Below are positions 36,561 through 48,254 of a stretch of 64,000 nucleotides of DNA, one piece after another; position 1 is the first letter of the stretch; every line of letters starts with the position of its first letter. The translations under genes and the position numbers were made by a program. The notes beneath the pieces are model-generated. The model saw nothing but the letters and a program-made list of their open reading frames with translations, was not told where the DNA came from and ran no database searches. This DNA is from Piezodorus guildinii (taxonomy: Eukaryota; Arthropoda; Insecta; Hemiptera; Pentatomidae), in assembly GCA_023052935.1 (NCBI GenBank), contig CM041292.1:148180439-148244438 (forward strand), given 5' to 3'.

Positions 36561-38861
36561 AGATCAGTCAGTAAAAAATTAAAGATATGCGAAAATTGCT
36601 ATTAATTTATCATTTGCCATAAAAAAAAACAACTTATTTGCAATACAGGGAAAAGTAAAAAAATCATAAAATTACAATATACAAAATAATAACACGTATA
36701 TTAAAAACAAAATAGTTCACGATCATCACTTCACATTTCAATCAAAATAAATTAATGAATTAAGAAAGAGTTCTTAAAACATCGCTTGCTTAATTCTTCT
36801 TCTTCTGTAAAAGCAATCAGCTTCTTTTTTCCTTTCTCGGAATAGATTTTCCTTTCAAAATCCTTGCCAAAATCGTCTTTGTCTTCCATGATACGATGAA
36901 AACCAGTAAGAACACAGAAATCAGAAAGAACATGACATCTATGAGGTGGAGCTGGATGTAAGACAAGCTGAGAGCTTTTGGTTTAAGAACGTCTGGATAC
37001 TTTAAACACATGTTCTATCCAGAACACAGCTTCGTCCAGAGGTTCCACTGCTCTGTCACGGAATATTTCGGACCTCCTAGCCATTTTTTCTTTGAACCTG
37101 AAAGTTCATTTTACTATTATTTATGTTTATCATAATAGAAAAAAAAAGAAGAACAAAAACAAAATTCTGATATAAGATATTTGACAGCAGAAACATATAT
37201 CTTTATACGTCATAATCATCACGCACATGATCACAACCTCTTTTTGCTTCCCCCAAACTCTGCACAAAAACACAAAATGTTTCAAAACTTGCAATCGATT
37301 TTTGCAATATAACAACTTAAGAAAAAATAAATTTTTCTTCATTGATGGTGCAGTATGTAATAAAATTTATAAACCGTTATATCAATAAGTTTGAACGTTT
37401 TATCGTTATATCGTTATAACTCATTTCTGAAAAAAAGTCTACTGAATTGACAAAAAGTTTAAGAGATTCCATAGGAGATTAATAAACGTTATTCAGATTC
37501 ATTATAAATTTTACTGGATTCCAGAGACTAAATTATCTTACTTTCGAAAAGTGTAGTACCAAACTAGAATAATGTTAAGAAAGCAAAATAATGTATGTTT
37601 CGTAATGATCTATAACATATCGATATCTACATTTTTTTGCTCTAGTGGTATGCATTGATTTTTCCACCTAATAGACATTACCTTTTAGGGGTTTAATTAA
37701 AACCTTTTAATAACTAACTTTTTCTGAGTAATAAATAATAAATTACCAATTACTACAGAATAAATACGTTATAAGAGAAAGAGAACAATCATGTATCATA
37801 ATGTAACCTTTTATTTTTATTTTAGACGTATGAAATACCAACAATGTCTTAGGTTCCACTTATGAATATAAAGAGCCATTTTTTAAAATTAATGCCCATC
37901 TTAAATATAAAACTAATAAATTGCTTACGTTTTATTTGATAAAACTTCCTTCACAATCCTTGATACATAATCATAGTTTATCTCGTCAAGCCTGATCATT
38001 TTTCCAATACCTGCTTCTTCGACAAAGCGGAAATTCTTGACCTGGTCTCCGAAGAAGGGTATGCCTATCACAGGGACTCCAAAGTGCACAGCCTCTACAA
38101 GACTGAGGTAGCCACCGTGAGTTATGAAGAGAACCGTGTTATTGTGTGCTGGAAAAAAAAAAAAAAAAAATGGTGCCATTTATTACTACGTAGGGTAGAA
38201 TACACTTATAAATTATTGTATCAATGTATTTCTATGGTTACATTAGTAGAGTATGGTACATAAATTATAGTTAGTACCATTAATAATATTATTAATTATT
38301 TTAACAACTTTTTCAATATACGTTAAAATATATTTCAATGCATTACAATGTAATGTACATTAAGAATTTAAAAACTAACCCAAGACATCTTGCTGTGGAT
38401 ACCATTTCTCCAAATGAATATTTTTTGGAAGTTTTCCATCATATGTTGCTTTCTCCCACTTCATGAGAACCTTTTGAGGAACCTCTTCGAAGACCTTAAC
38501 AAATGCTGTAAGCATTTCTCTAATGGCAGGATCTGACACATTTATATTTGATCCAAGGGAAAAATAAATGACACCATCAGGCGCATCATCCATGAATTTT
38601 TTAATTTTCTAAAAAAATAAACAACATGTCTAGGTAAAAAGTTTATCTGATAGTATTATATAAGGTATTTTTTTACTTCAATAATAAAAGTTTGACTCTA
38701 ATATTTCATTGGATTGGTATCTTTTTAAAAACTCTCTAACCAATACTTGGAGTATGTCCGAACCAATAAACAACAAATAGCATAAACACTAGGGGTGGGC
38801 ATAATCGAATGGTCTTCATATTCGAATGATCTGACTTCGATGATTTCAATAATCTAATGAT

Positions 38862-39207
38862 TCATGTATCCCGAAAGACAATATGGTGCAATTTCCTCCT
38901 CTATTATGATTACTGAACTTAGATGCAAATATGCATATAATTTATATGATCGTCAGACGATTATCAGATCATTCGATTATTTCAATCATTCGAATCAATC
39001 GGTTACGGTCTAGAGAAACGAATGATCATTCGAACTCAATTTTTCAACAATATATATTGAAACATATATATAAAAATATTAGGGGTGGACATAATCGAAT
39101 GAACTTTTTTTTTTTTTCTCATCATATAAATTGTATGCTATTAGCACCTAAGCTCAGTAATCATAGAGGGAGGAGTGTACCATATTGTCTTTCGGAATAC
39201 ATGATTC
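38862..39207. repeat. Long inverted repeat in intron 3 of copy 3
   Basis: Arms are 38862-38950 and 39121-39207, about 88 bp with few mismatches, around a 170-bp loop. TAGGGGTGGGCATAATCGAA at 38792 and a near-identical word at 39080 resemble hAT-type transposon ends, so this may be a composite MITE. Part of the loop recurs at 56840-56880. Confidence 0.7.
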
Positions 39208-39247
39208 ACTTGTACACTTGTAGTCTATTTAATAGTTAAACCAACAC

Positions 39248-39530
39248 CATGATATGAACCTGAACACTCAGAGGTAAATCTCCTCAGGAGCACAAAGCTG
39301 TGTCAGTCACATTCGTAGAATGGAATATAAAAGAGTTACCCCCAAGATGTACCACATGTTGGAAGTATTCCAAAATAATGCCCACACCATTCCTGGAAAT
39401 ACCGAGTCTGAGAGGTGTTCGAAAAGAGGTGTCTAAAGTGCATCATGTTAAGAGAGTTGATCCAAAGAATGAGACATACGCTCCAGACACTACTTATAGT
39501 CAACCTCACATTACGGTGCATGATGATTAG
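39248..39530 (+). other. Intron block conserved between UGT copies (copy 3)
   Basis: It aligns with 4240-4500 and 62861-63180. On the plus strand it is open (39300-39530), and its end (HVKRVDPKNETYAPD...HITVHDD) resembles the end of the open frame at 62932-63171. It is not part of the UGT reading frame. Confidence 0.45.
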
Positions 39531-39935
39531 GTCGATAAAATATAATGATAATGTTAATTAGTTAGAAAACATATGGTACCTCTGGTAATGGTTTCCTGGG
39601 TGTGATAGTTACACCAGCAATGTCCTTCCTATGCGGTGGCTTTGGCACCGGGTAACCAACGACATTGTTGTAATTCACCAAGATGAGGCTCCTGTTAGTC
39701 AGCAATTGCTTGAATGGAGGCCTGCTCTCGTGCCCTGTGTAGTTGAAGTACTTGTCGACAATCCGTTCCATTTCATTCATATAATAGTAACCTCCAAATG
39801 TCGACACAGTCTGTACATAAATATTGTACAATCTCTGCCAGAAGTTCATATTCTGAGTTAAATCAGCCTTAAAGTCGATTTGATAGGAAGGATTGTCCGA
39901 AAGTCCTGCCAATTCGTTCATCCATGCGCTGTCAC

Positions 39936-41337
39936 CTATAATACGAATATATAAACGAGAGTGTTTGAGGATAAAAACTTGAAGAGCATATTTAATTAAA
40001 TATTTAAAATATGGATTATACAGTATTGCATTTTTAAAATTGTTGACCCAGTAAGACTTCCAATGTACTATATTACTAGGTGGGTAGGAATATCTAATAG
40101 TTCCTGTTTCATTTCTGGGTAACTGAAAATATGATGAATACCAACCGCAAACCATGACTGTCCATAAGAAGTCAAAGACGATTTCGGTGTTTCGTTCTGT
40201 ATGTGAGAAGAGCTGGTATTGCACTATTCCTTCCACAGGTTTAGGTTGGCTTTAAAGAACTGAAGTCTAAAATGTTTATTAAAAATAAGGGATAAATTAA
40301 ATTTTGGAGAATGAATTTGAAGATCTCTAAAAGTATCGAAAGAACGAAAAAGTGTCAAAGCGATATGCAGAAAGTAAACATCATCATATTTAAAGTAATT
40401 CCGGAAATTGATGCTGGCAAGGAAATTTTTAAAGGAAAAGTAAGATTTTTGTTTATATGCGTAAAAATTGTAGTAATTGGTTATTCTGAGTTTACAATAG
40501 CGATTTTTTAAGAATCTTACTCATGTACCCGGGATCAGAAACTTGGGCCGGAGAGTTATGTATGTATTTAGCCTTTGTGCTGTGTTTGGTTTGAGGTTTC
40601 TTAAGAATGTAAAGAAATTCTAATCATTAAAAAACCAATGCAACTCTTCTTTCTGTCATATCTCTTAACTTCGATGTAATCCAGGGAGCTATGAAATGCC
40701 ACATTATAGTGTTGTGGAAGGACGATAGTGATTTTGAAGAAGATAAATAAATATAAGATGATCTATACAGGTAATAATGATGGAGTTTAGTGGACCGTTA
40801 AGAATATTTAAGTAATACTTATTTTTATTCTGTTCCGGCCTGACAGTTATAAAAATAAGTATTGCTCATTAGTGTGAATTTTTGATGACAGGAACCTCAA
40901 CATTTCTCCTCGTCTAGTATACAGGTAATGGAGTATAGAACAGTGGGTCAGGAAGAGGACTAATGTTCATTCATTCTCAACACGTGTCACTGCTATTTGA
41001 TGAGCTAAATCCGCTCTAGATTAGATCCTTGGAGATCTTTTCATATCTTTCTAAGCGCTACGCACCATTATCTCAATCGCAGTGGAGATATTACCGAGGA
41101 GCTTAATGGGATCATGTGATGATGAAGATAAAGGATGACAGAATTGCGCTAAATGAATACTGGAAATGATGAAAACAGAAAACTGGAAATGATAGGAAGA
41201 TTGATTGGGTAGTACAAATTGGTTTGGTAGTAACAGATTTGAATCATAATTCCCTTGACAGCATCTTCATCTACGACCGTATTCAAACTTAGATTGATAA
41301 AATAATTAAGACCCACTCAAGATCAGTTAGTTCTTAC
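39936..41337 (-). other. Intron 2 of UGT copy 3
   Basis: A 1.4-kb intron aligning in part with intron 2 of copy 2. No gene or named repeat is seen. Confidence 0.5.
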
Positions 41338-42682
41338 CTAATGAATCAATCTCAATTCCTACAGCATTGAACTTGTGTATAAAAGCAGACTGGTATTCCT
41401 GAATGAACATAGACTCAGTCAACACAGCATCGAACTTCTCATCTGAGTGAATCAGCTTCTGTACCGTTGGGTTTTCCAAAATGAATGGCAAAAAATTAAT
41501 AGAGAACGTAAACATATTCTTCATATCTTCCAAGAGGTTAGTGTTGACAAAATCCATCAGATTTATGGTGGCTATTAAACAAAAAAAGATATTAGAGCTA
41601 TTTAGGTAAAGTTTGTTAAAAAGTAATAAAGAATTTCTGGCTTAAGCTTACAGTGAATGTTGGGCAAATCGCCGGATAAATCCACCTGCACAATCCCAGG
41701 TGGAACAGTTCCTTCGAAAGGGTACCCCGTGTAGTAGACGACCTCGTGGCCTCTCCTGCCCAGCGCTGCCATGACCGGCCTGAAGACATAGTGGTGCGAT
41801 TTAGCTGCTAGCGGGAAGAAGGCCAGGATCCTGGCAGCTTCACTATATCCCACCAATAGCGAAGTCAGTATCCAGAGTTGCATTGTCTGGTGTAGTCTGG
41901 AGCTATTGAGTAAAAACAAATTTACTAACTATTGGTGATAATATCAAATGCGATTAGTACTTATATTATATAGAAATTAATAATGTGTGATAGAGCCCAA
42001 GCAATAAAGATTATGTTATGTGTCAGGAGAAATTAAAGACAAGCTGATTTTTTGTTAGTTGTTTGGACTTTATAGGGAAGTATTTCCTCATAAGTCCACA
42101 CTCCTCCATTTTGTGCTCCGTTTCGTGCGCCTTTTATCGACCATAACTTCGCTAATATTCATTCGGCATTAAAGCTTGTTTTGTGCTTTGATTTCTTTAT
42201 ACATAAGCTTTATAACATGTTATGTGATATTGTTCCGTAAAATTTAAACTATCGCCTAAATTTGCTGACATGAAAAATGTTTGAATTGGAATTGATATTT
42301 TATGTAGTTTTGTTAAAATAGAATTGGATATTAAGTAATAGCCGAAAAATGTAGTATTAATGTAGTAAGTACAAAGTATTGATGCGCGATCGACACTAAG
42401 CCATAAAGGATGTAGGTGTTAAGGCATTGCTTGCCGTCTCTTCTCGATGGTTATTTCAGTTATTTTTCTGTAGAACTAATAAAATATTAAATACGGTATT
42501 ATGCTTCTTATTACTATAGTAATGTAAGAAGACAGATTTTGTTTCCGACCTTTATATTAAAGAAAATTTCATTATCCACAATAAAAACTACTGTGACCTG
42601 AGTAGGTAATGTAGCTGCTTCAGTGTTTTAAATCAATTATTTAAAAAAATTTAATAAAAAAAATATTTAAAAATATTCGTTA

Positions 42683-42722
<40 letters not shown>

Positions 42723-43835
42723 TTTTAATTTTCCTACACATTTATGGATTTATGTTTCAATTGTGTACGTTTTTATTCTCATCGGTTGTACTGATTATCA
42801 TTCATGATTAGGGTGGAATGAATTACTGTTTCATAGAAGGATGCCGTTGTTCAAAGAACATTTGCCATTTCTTATTATTTAGATTTAGACAGATTCAGAG
42901 ATTTAAGTACTTTATAAGAAAAATATTCATATCAAGTACTTGGACGTTAAAGTATCTTCTTTTACTAAATGATTTTCATTAGTGAGTAATAAGGACGTGC
43001 TCTAAACGTGTCTGTTCGAAATATGATTTATTATTTTTTATAAATGATATTTATGAGTGATCCTTAACTCTAAAGGACCAGTTATTGATCTAGTTCAGAA
43101 AGTTATACCAGTTAAAGGATTTATATGTGTGTAACATTACAGAAACAGAAACAATTCTTTATTGAGTAATATTACAATCTGTCCAATTTAGGACAATTTT
43201 AATAGTGATGAAGTACCACATTCATACTACATTCACACGATATATACATATATCTAATGAAGCAATTCTAATATAGTTGACTCATAGAAGACCTATTTGA
43301 ACAAAAGGAAGGGGCTAACTTCGATAGTAGGATGCTATAGACCTGATAAACCCCTGAAACAAATTAACTAAAGCAAAAAATAGAAAAACCTAGGGAAGCT
43401 AGCTATTCAGAAGGCCAAGGACAACATCGTTCTATAGAGCCAAGGATTGAGTGTGTATATTATAACGCAAAAAAAAAAAATAAATAATCAAAAGAAGTTC
43501 TAAAAAATTAACTGAACTCTGATACGTGAGAAAATAAGTGTATATTGTTCAATACACCATACAAATTTGAGCTAATATCAATGAGATTGTTATTGATTTT
43601 TTTTTCACAATTTCCAATAAAAATTAAGTGCTTTCAGCTGTCAGTTTAAATTTTTATCTGAAGCATTGATTCATTTTCCTAGCTAAAACTTAATATGAAT
43701 CGGGAAAATACTTTGTAGAAGCGGCAACTATGGTTCTCTCGTTTTCACGCTCCACGATATTTTTATAAATCATTGTAAATTATAATAGATCTAGCCCATC
43801 CATGCCCTAAACATTTAACTGTCCGTCAGATAAAT

Positions 43836-43841
43836 CCATGG

Positions 43842-43845
<4 letters not shown>
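43836..43845. repeat. Target-site duplication, Jockey 3' side
   Basis: CCATGGGTAT directly next to the poly-T tail, repeated at 48245-48254. Confidence 0.8.
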
Positions 43846-43873
<28 letters not shown>

Positions 43874-44087
43874 CTTACCCTCTGGTTTTATTTTCGAACA
43901 AAATACAAATACAAATATAATATGTATAGCTGTCAGATTTGTCCTTCTGTTACCCGGAGATATTCTAAAGAGGATTGCTATATGCGCTGGATGCACTAGT
44001 AATCTTTCAAGGGCTTCTTCTAAGCCTTTATTTATCCATTGCAAAATGGGAGGGACTATTCTTCAGGGTTTTGGCAATAAATTGAGT

Positions 44088-46760
44088 TCAGACATAGTCC
44101 GAACTCCTTCCCTCGGCGACAACGTCAACGAGAGGTAGTGATCCTTGCCACCTCCCAGGCTTGGGTGGTGGGGTGATATCAGAAAATAATGGATTAGCAC
44201 AGGCCTTCAGCCCATCAAAGAATTTAATGTGCCTCCGGCTGATATATTCAGGCACTGTTGGCAATACTAATTCCTGATGAAGGATATGGTTTCTGGCCCT
44301 CTGTAAGTTGGTACCTCTGACAATCCGCCGAAGGATGGAGTTCTGGAACGTTTGTAATTGTTTGAGAGTGGACTTAAACAGATGCCGCATCAAGGGCGCA
44401 CCATAGAGCATAGTCGGACGTATTATAGCCTTGTAGATCTGTAGTTTCAGCCTCAGTGAGAGCTGAGGTGACGTGAGTAGATGATTAAGTCTATAGCTCT
44501 TTCTCCTGGCCAGTTTGAGTCGTTCCCGTACGTGACTAGATAAGGTGAGGTGCCTATCTAGAGTGACGCCCAGGTAGAGGATTGAATTAGAGACTGGCAG
44601 TGTTTCTCCGTTCACTTTAAAATCAGTGGGCAAAGCGCTCTTCCCCTTCTGGAACGACATGACAATAGCATCTGTCTTCTTCGGGTTCACCCTAATGCCA
44701 ATCTCCTTCAGCTCATCTACAATAGTGGTCGATGCTCCTTGTGCCAGGGTGAGAGCCCTTTTCGGTCTCATACTAGAAGCATAGATGCCAATGTCATCGG
44801 CGTAGGCTGCTACCAGTGCCATTGGGTGCTTCATTGAGATCACTTTTGCTGTAAAGATCACAAACAATAGTGGTCCCAATACAGAACCTTGAGGAACCCC
44901 ACAAATGGTGTCCTTTGAAGTTGACAATTTATCGCCTACCCTTACGACGAAGGATCTCCCGCTTAAGTAGCTTCTGATCAATCGGCATAATGAAGCTGGA
45001 AAACGATAGTCTTCCAACTGGCGAAGCAGTAACTCGTGGGATACGCAATCAAACGCCTGTGTGCAGTCCAGCGAGATGAACGCCGTGGCTTCATTGTTCT
45101 TCGTCATACGCTCTATGGTGTGCCTCTGAAGTTTCACTAAATGATGATCGCAGGCTACGCCTCGTGAGAACCCGTTCTGTTCTGGTGGAATGATGGACCC
45201 CTCACTGCAGTGCTCTAGCAGATGGTGATGGATCAGCCTCTCGAACACCTTGCTCATATGCGAAAGGAGACTGATAGGCCGATAATGCTCTGGTGAGTCT
45301 CCATTCTTCCCAGGCTTAAGTAGCGGCACTATGATCGCTTGCTTCCAGTCATCGGGGAAGTATGAGATCCGCATACAGGAGTTAAAAATGTTTAATAAGA
45401 AGGCTTTACCCCTCCGAGGTAGCATCTTCAATAGTACATACGGAATATCATCCAGTCCCGAAGCCTTGTTACCCTTGGTGCGTCGTAGTACCGACTCAAG
45501 CTGTCCGAAGGTGGAGAATATCCTCTTTTCATTAGGGGACGTTGGTCTTCCCGCAGGTAGTGTGGGAGCATTTAACAGCCGATCATCTTCCCTCGCCTTA
45601 TAAGAATCGGCCAAGAGTTCAGCCTGTTCCTCAGGGGATAATAGGGTGCCACCTGATGTAAGGTGTACACTCTTCCTCTTAGTAACGTGTGACCTCACAA
45701 GTCTCCAGAACTGACGATGATCATCATGAGTCCTTCGGAGTTGCTCGTGCCATAGGAAAGTCTTCCATTCACGCATGAGGCTGGCTATCTGCCGGGTCAT
45801 CGCATTGATGGCCGGTTTCAAGCCGTAGTCACAAGTTCGGTGGAAAATATTCCTCAGGTTGTTCCTTTGTGCAATGAGAGCAAGAATGTGGCTCGGTGGT
45901 TTCCTGAAGGCGTTTGGCTGAGGACTAAACCTTGGTATGGTAAGATCGGCTGATACATGGACGGTGGTGGTGATATCCGAGATCGCCTTCTGCACCTCTT
46001 TAACAGTTCTTAAGTACTGTATCTTTGGTAGGGTATCATCCACACTAGCCCTATATCCTTTCCAGTCGGCCTTGTGGAAGAGGAACTTGCTCGCGGGTGG
46101 TGTTGCTGGAGTTCCCTCAAAGGCATATAGCACAGGCCGGTGGTCCGACGGTCCGTATGGGAGCGCTAGGCACTCAGTAACAGTGTGAAGGTCCCTGGTC
46201 AGGAGTAGGTCAAGTGTGGATGTCCAGTCAGGTCGGGCCGCATGCCTAAAGGTGTGCACTCCGGGGTGGAAGACAGCCATCCTGGTCTTGGTGATATAGG
46301 TACCCATCGGATTGTTGCTACCGCACAGCCAGGCAGTGTGCCGGGCGTTGAAGTCCCCTAAGATGACAAACCGATTCTTATCCTGGGCGTGCTGCAGCAA
46401 TAGCTTCATAGATGTTAATATAGCCTTGGGTCTCCTATAGACACAACAGAAAGTAAAACGTTGTTTTAATCGAACATCTACTGTGACTATATGAGTACCC
46501 TCTGTAGAAGCTACTGGGTTAGGTACCAACCTCGATGGGATATCTCCTCGAACCAGAATCACTACGGCCTCGTTAGCCCCGGGTTGACAAGCCTCCCGGT
46601 ATGCAATATACCCCTGAAAATACAGTGAAGCAGAGGTGGGTAGTATAGTGTCGGTCAGCGCCACCACCGATGGCCGGTGCTGCTGCAGGAGGAGTTCTAT
46701 TTCAGCCTTCTTCAGTAGTAGGCCTCGAATATTATAGGAAATAACTAAGTGCTCAGTCAT
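44088..46760 (-). CDS. Jockey ORF2: APE-type endonuclease and reverse transcriptase
   Basis: A single open frame of 890 residues. Residues 1-215 are an APE-type endonuclease with YNIRGL, LGDFNARHTAWL (134-145) and SDHRPV (205-210). The usual glutamate after the first strand is aspartate here (LTDT near 35-38), as in the decayed relative. Residues about 420-700 are reverse transcriptase with FISLDCTQAFD (561-571), GVPQGSVLGP (621-630) and YADD (653-656). There is no RNase H, as is usual for Jockey. The start ATG overlaps the ORF1 stop in ATGACTGA, which suggests translation by termination-reinitiation. No stop or frameshift is visible, so the element may still be active. Confidence 0.93.
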   Translation of the reverse strand: MTEHLVISYNIRGLLLKKAEIELLLQQHRPSVVALTDTILPTSASLYFQGYIAYREACQPGANEAVVILVRGDIPSRLVPNPVASTEGTHIVTVDVRLKQRFTFCCVYRRPKAILTSMKLLLQHAQDKNRFVILGDFNARHTAWLCGSNNPMGTYITKTRMAVFHPGVHTFRHAARPDWTSTLDLLLTRDLHTVTECLALPYGPSDHRPVLYAFEGTPATPPASKFLFHKADWKGYRASVDDTLPKIQYLRTVKEVQKAISDITTTVHVSADLTIPRFSPQPNAFRKPPSHILALIAQRNNLRNIFHRTCDYGLKPAINAMTRQIASLMREWKTFLWHEQLRRTHDDHRQFWRLVRSHVTKRKSVHLTSGGTLLSPEEQAELLADSYKAREDDRLLNAPTLPAGRPTSPNEKRIFSTFGQLESVLRRTKGNKASGLDDIPYVLLKMLPRRGKAFLLNIFNSCMRISYFPDDWKQAIIVPLLKPGKNGDSPEHYRPISLLSHMSKVFERLIHHHLLEHCSEGSIIPPEQNGFSRGVACDHHLVKLQRHTIERMTKNNEATAFISLDCTQAFDCVSHELLLRQLEDYRFPASLCRLIRSYLSGRSFVVRVGDKLSTSKDTICGVPQGSVLGPLLFVIFTAKVISMKHPMALVAAYADDIGIYASSMRPKRALTLAQGASTTIVDELKEIGIRVNPKKTDAIVMSFQKGKSALPTDFKVNGETLPVSNSILYLGVTLDRHLTLSSHVRERLKLARRKSYRLNHLLTSPQLSLRLKLQIYKAIIRPTMLYGAPLMRHLFKSTLKQLQTFQNSILRRIVRGTNLQRARNHILHQELVLPTVPEYISRRHIKFFDGLKACANPLFSDITPPPKPGRWQGSLPLVDVVAEGRSSDYV

Positions 46761-47958
46761 AATGCTTAGCGATGATCTTCGTCAGCATCTTCATCATTTC
46801 TCGAACAGTTGCCATCATCTCTGCGAATTGGGCGTTGAATAGAGCATTGCTTGGATGTGCTTGTGTATTTAATGTGAATTGCGATGTTGAGGAGTGAGCG
46901 GGTGCTGTCATTGGTTCAGCTTCTTCATGATGCGATGTTGGGGATGTTCTCTGTAGCTGCTGCTGCTGCTGTTGCTGCCCGGCGGGTCCGCCAAGTAGTT
47001 CAGTGAAAGCCAAGTTAGGGTTGACTAGCCTACTTGTCTTACTTGAAGGGGCTGCTACATTTATAATTGTCCTCTTTCTCATCTGGATCAGTTCTTGCCG
47101 GCGGGGACACTCTTTGGAGGAGGCATGATGGGCTCCACTACAGTTGGCACATTTGATTGGTGCAAGTCGTGGGCAGCTTCTTTCTTCATGAGTTTGGGCG
47201 CACCGGGGGCATTTTACTGTCCTCCCGCAGTATTTCATGGTGTGCCCAAACTCTAAGCAGTTTCGACACTGTGCTGGGCATTTATCTTCTTTAAAGGGGG
47301 TTACCCTAAATCTAACCTGGTTCACATGGCGAAGAGTCTGTACATTTTCGATTTTTACCGTAGGCTCAGTGATGAGCAAGATGGCTTCAATCGGGTAGGT
47401 TACTTCTCCTTGTCGTTTGGTCAGGCGCTTGGCCATCACGAATCCTGGCAGCCTTTGTTTCACTTCAGTGGCGAACATATTTAAATCACTGTCAACATCG
47501 AAGCCATGAACCACAAACTTCTTTGTCCTCTTGGTGCCGCGAGGTGCATAGGTGTGGAATTGCACCTTATCATCACGACGGAATAGTTTTACCACGGCAT
47601 AGTGATCGGCATCATTATCCAAGTATAACCTCGTCTCCTTTGCCGAGGTATTTGTAGTAAACTTTGTGATCTTCATTTCCAAGAGAGTCGCTCTGAGAAT
47701 GGGTTGCGACAGTGGTGGCCTGATTATTACTGGTGGCGGTAACCTCTTCTTGGGCTGATCATTGCCTGACTGAGTGGGAGCAATTGGCGCAAACTGGTTA
47801 GAGACAGGTGTCGGTGGAGGCCCGGCGACTGTCCTCAGTTTTTGGGAATTTTTCTTTGAAACTTGGACAAATCCCGCTTCATCACCTCCACTTGACGGGC
47901 GCTTCTCGCCTCTAGCCTCTTCCATTATCATGGCCGTCGAAGTCGATGGTTCACCCAT
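46753..47958 (-). CDS. Jockey ORF1: gag-like nucleic-acid-binding protein
   Basis: 401 residues starting MGEPSTSTAMIMEE. After a low-complexity N-terminus comes a folded region that is RRM- and PRE_C2HC-like (about 95-215). Three CCHC-type zinc knuckles follow (about 223-290: CRNCLEFGHTMKYC, CPRCAQTHEERSC, CANCSGAHHASSKEC). The C-terminus is glutamine-rich with a run of seven Q. In this family the protein binds element RNA and helps target it. The stop overlaps the ORF2 start by 8 nt. Confidence 0.92.
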   Translation of the reverse strand: MGEPSTSTAMIMEEARGEKRPSSGGDEAGFVQVSKKNSQKLRTVAGPPPTPVSNQFAPIAPTQSGNDQPKKRLPPPVIIRPPLSQPILRATLLEMKITKFTTNTSAKETRLYLDNDADHYAVVKLFRRDDKVQFHTYAPRGTKRTKKFVVHGFDVDSDLNMFATEVKQRLPGFVMAKRLTKRQGEVTYPIEAILLITEPTVKIENVQTLRHVNQVRFRVTPFKEDKCPAQCRNCLEFGHTMKYCGRTVKCPRCAQTHEERSCPRLAPIKCANCSGAHHASSKECPRRQELIQMRKRTIINVAAPSSKTSRLVNPNLAFTELLGGPAGQQQQQQQLQRTSPTSHHEEAEPMTAPAHSSTSQFTLNTQAHPSNALFNAQFAEMMATVREMMKMLTKIIAKHYD

Positions 47959-48244
47959 ATCGCTAGATGGCCGCGTATAGGGGCAAAAACTCTTGTCAGC
48001 GCTACGCTGCCCGATTGGCTGTTAAAGATTATTTCCACGGGATAAGTGTGGTCTTCAACAGCATAAGGCGCAAAGCTAAACAAGAGCTGACGTCAGAAAG
48101 TCTTCAAGCGGCAGTTCTTCTTACTTCTTCCACTGCTCGTCCCTGCTACTTAATGCTAAGCGATAAGGTTTTGTGGCTTGTTACCACACAAAAATAATAT
48201 TCACGAGTATCAACTAAATACCAAATTGAATTGGCTTGCATTTG
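47959..48244 (-). promoter_or_regulatory. 5' UTR region of the Jockey element
   Basis: Between the ORF1 start and the 5' end given by the target duplication. Jockey elements carry an internal promoter here. I see GC-richer sequence than the host intron but do not claim specific boxes. Confidence 0.45.
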
Positions 48245-48254
48245 CCATGGGTAT
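48245..48254. repeat. Target-site duplication, Jockey 5' side
   Basis: CCATGGGTAT, identical to 43836-43845. Host intron sequence shared with copy 1 (GAACACAGGCTTAACG) resumes just after it. Confidence 0.8.

Larger units (their letters stand above)
36817..41883 (-). pseudogene. UDP-glycosyltransferase, copy 3, frameshifted in terminal exon
   Basis: Coding exons are 41883-41652, 41571-41338, 39935-39580, 38608-38380, 38148-37929 and 37097-36817. Exons 1-5 are open, and the signal peptide (MQLWILTSLLVGYSEA), SHH motif and full UGT signature are intact. Exon 6 is 281 nt instead of 280. An extra base at 37004-37007 changes the frame after IEHV and creates a stop at 36985-36983. The predicted protein has 461 residues and no membrane helix or KXKXX tail. 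Its promoter and noncoding exon look the best of the three. It could be newly dead, a soluble variant, or an assembly error in a T/A run. Confidence 0.82.
43846..48244 (-). mobile_element. Apparently intact Jockey-type LINE
   Basis: A 4.4-kb element inserted in the 5' UTR intron of UGT copy 3, in the same orientation as the gene. It has both reading frames open, a poly-A tail and a 10-bp target duplication. The uninterrupted sequence can be read in the intron of copy 1 at about 9061-9180. The insertion is therefore younger than the UGT duplication. A decayed relative lies at 25432-28690. Confidence 0.9.

Noticed and set aside
41884..41919. Upstream in-frame ATG extending copy 3 by 12 residues
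   Set aside because: It lies upstream of the conserved acceptor CTCCAG|ACTAC, so it is intronic. The extension also spoils the signal peptide start shared with copies 1 and 2.
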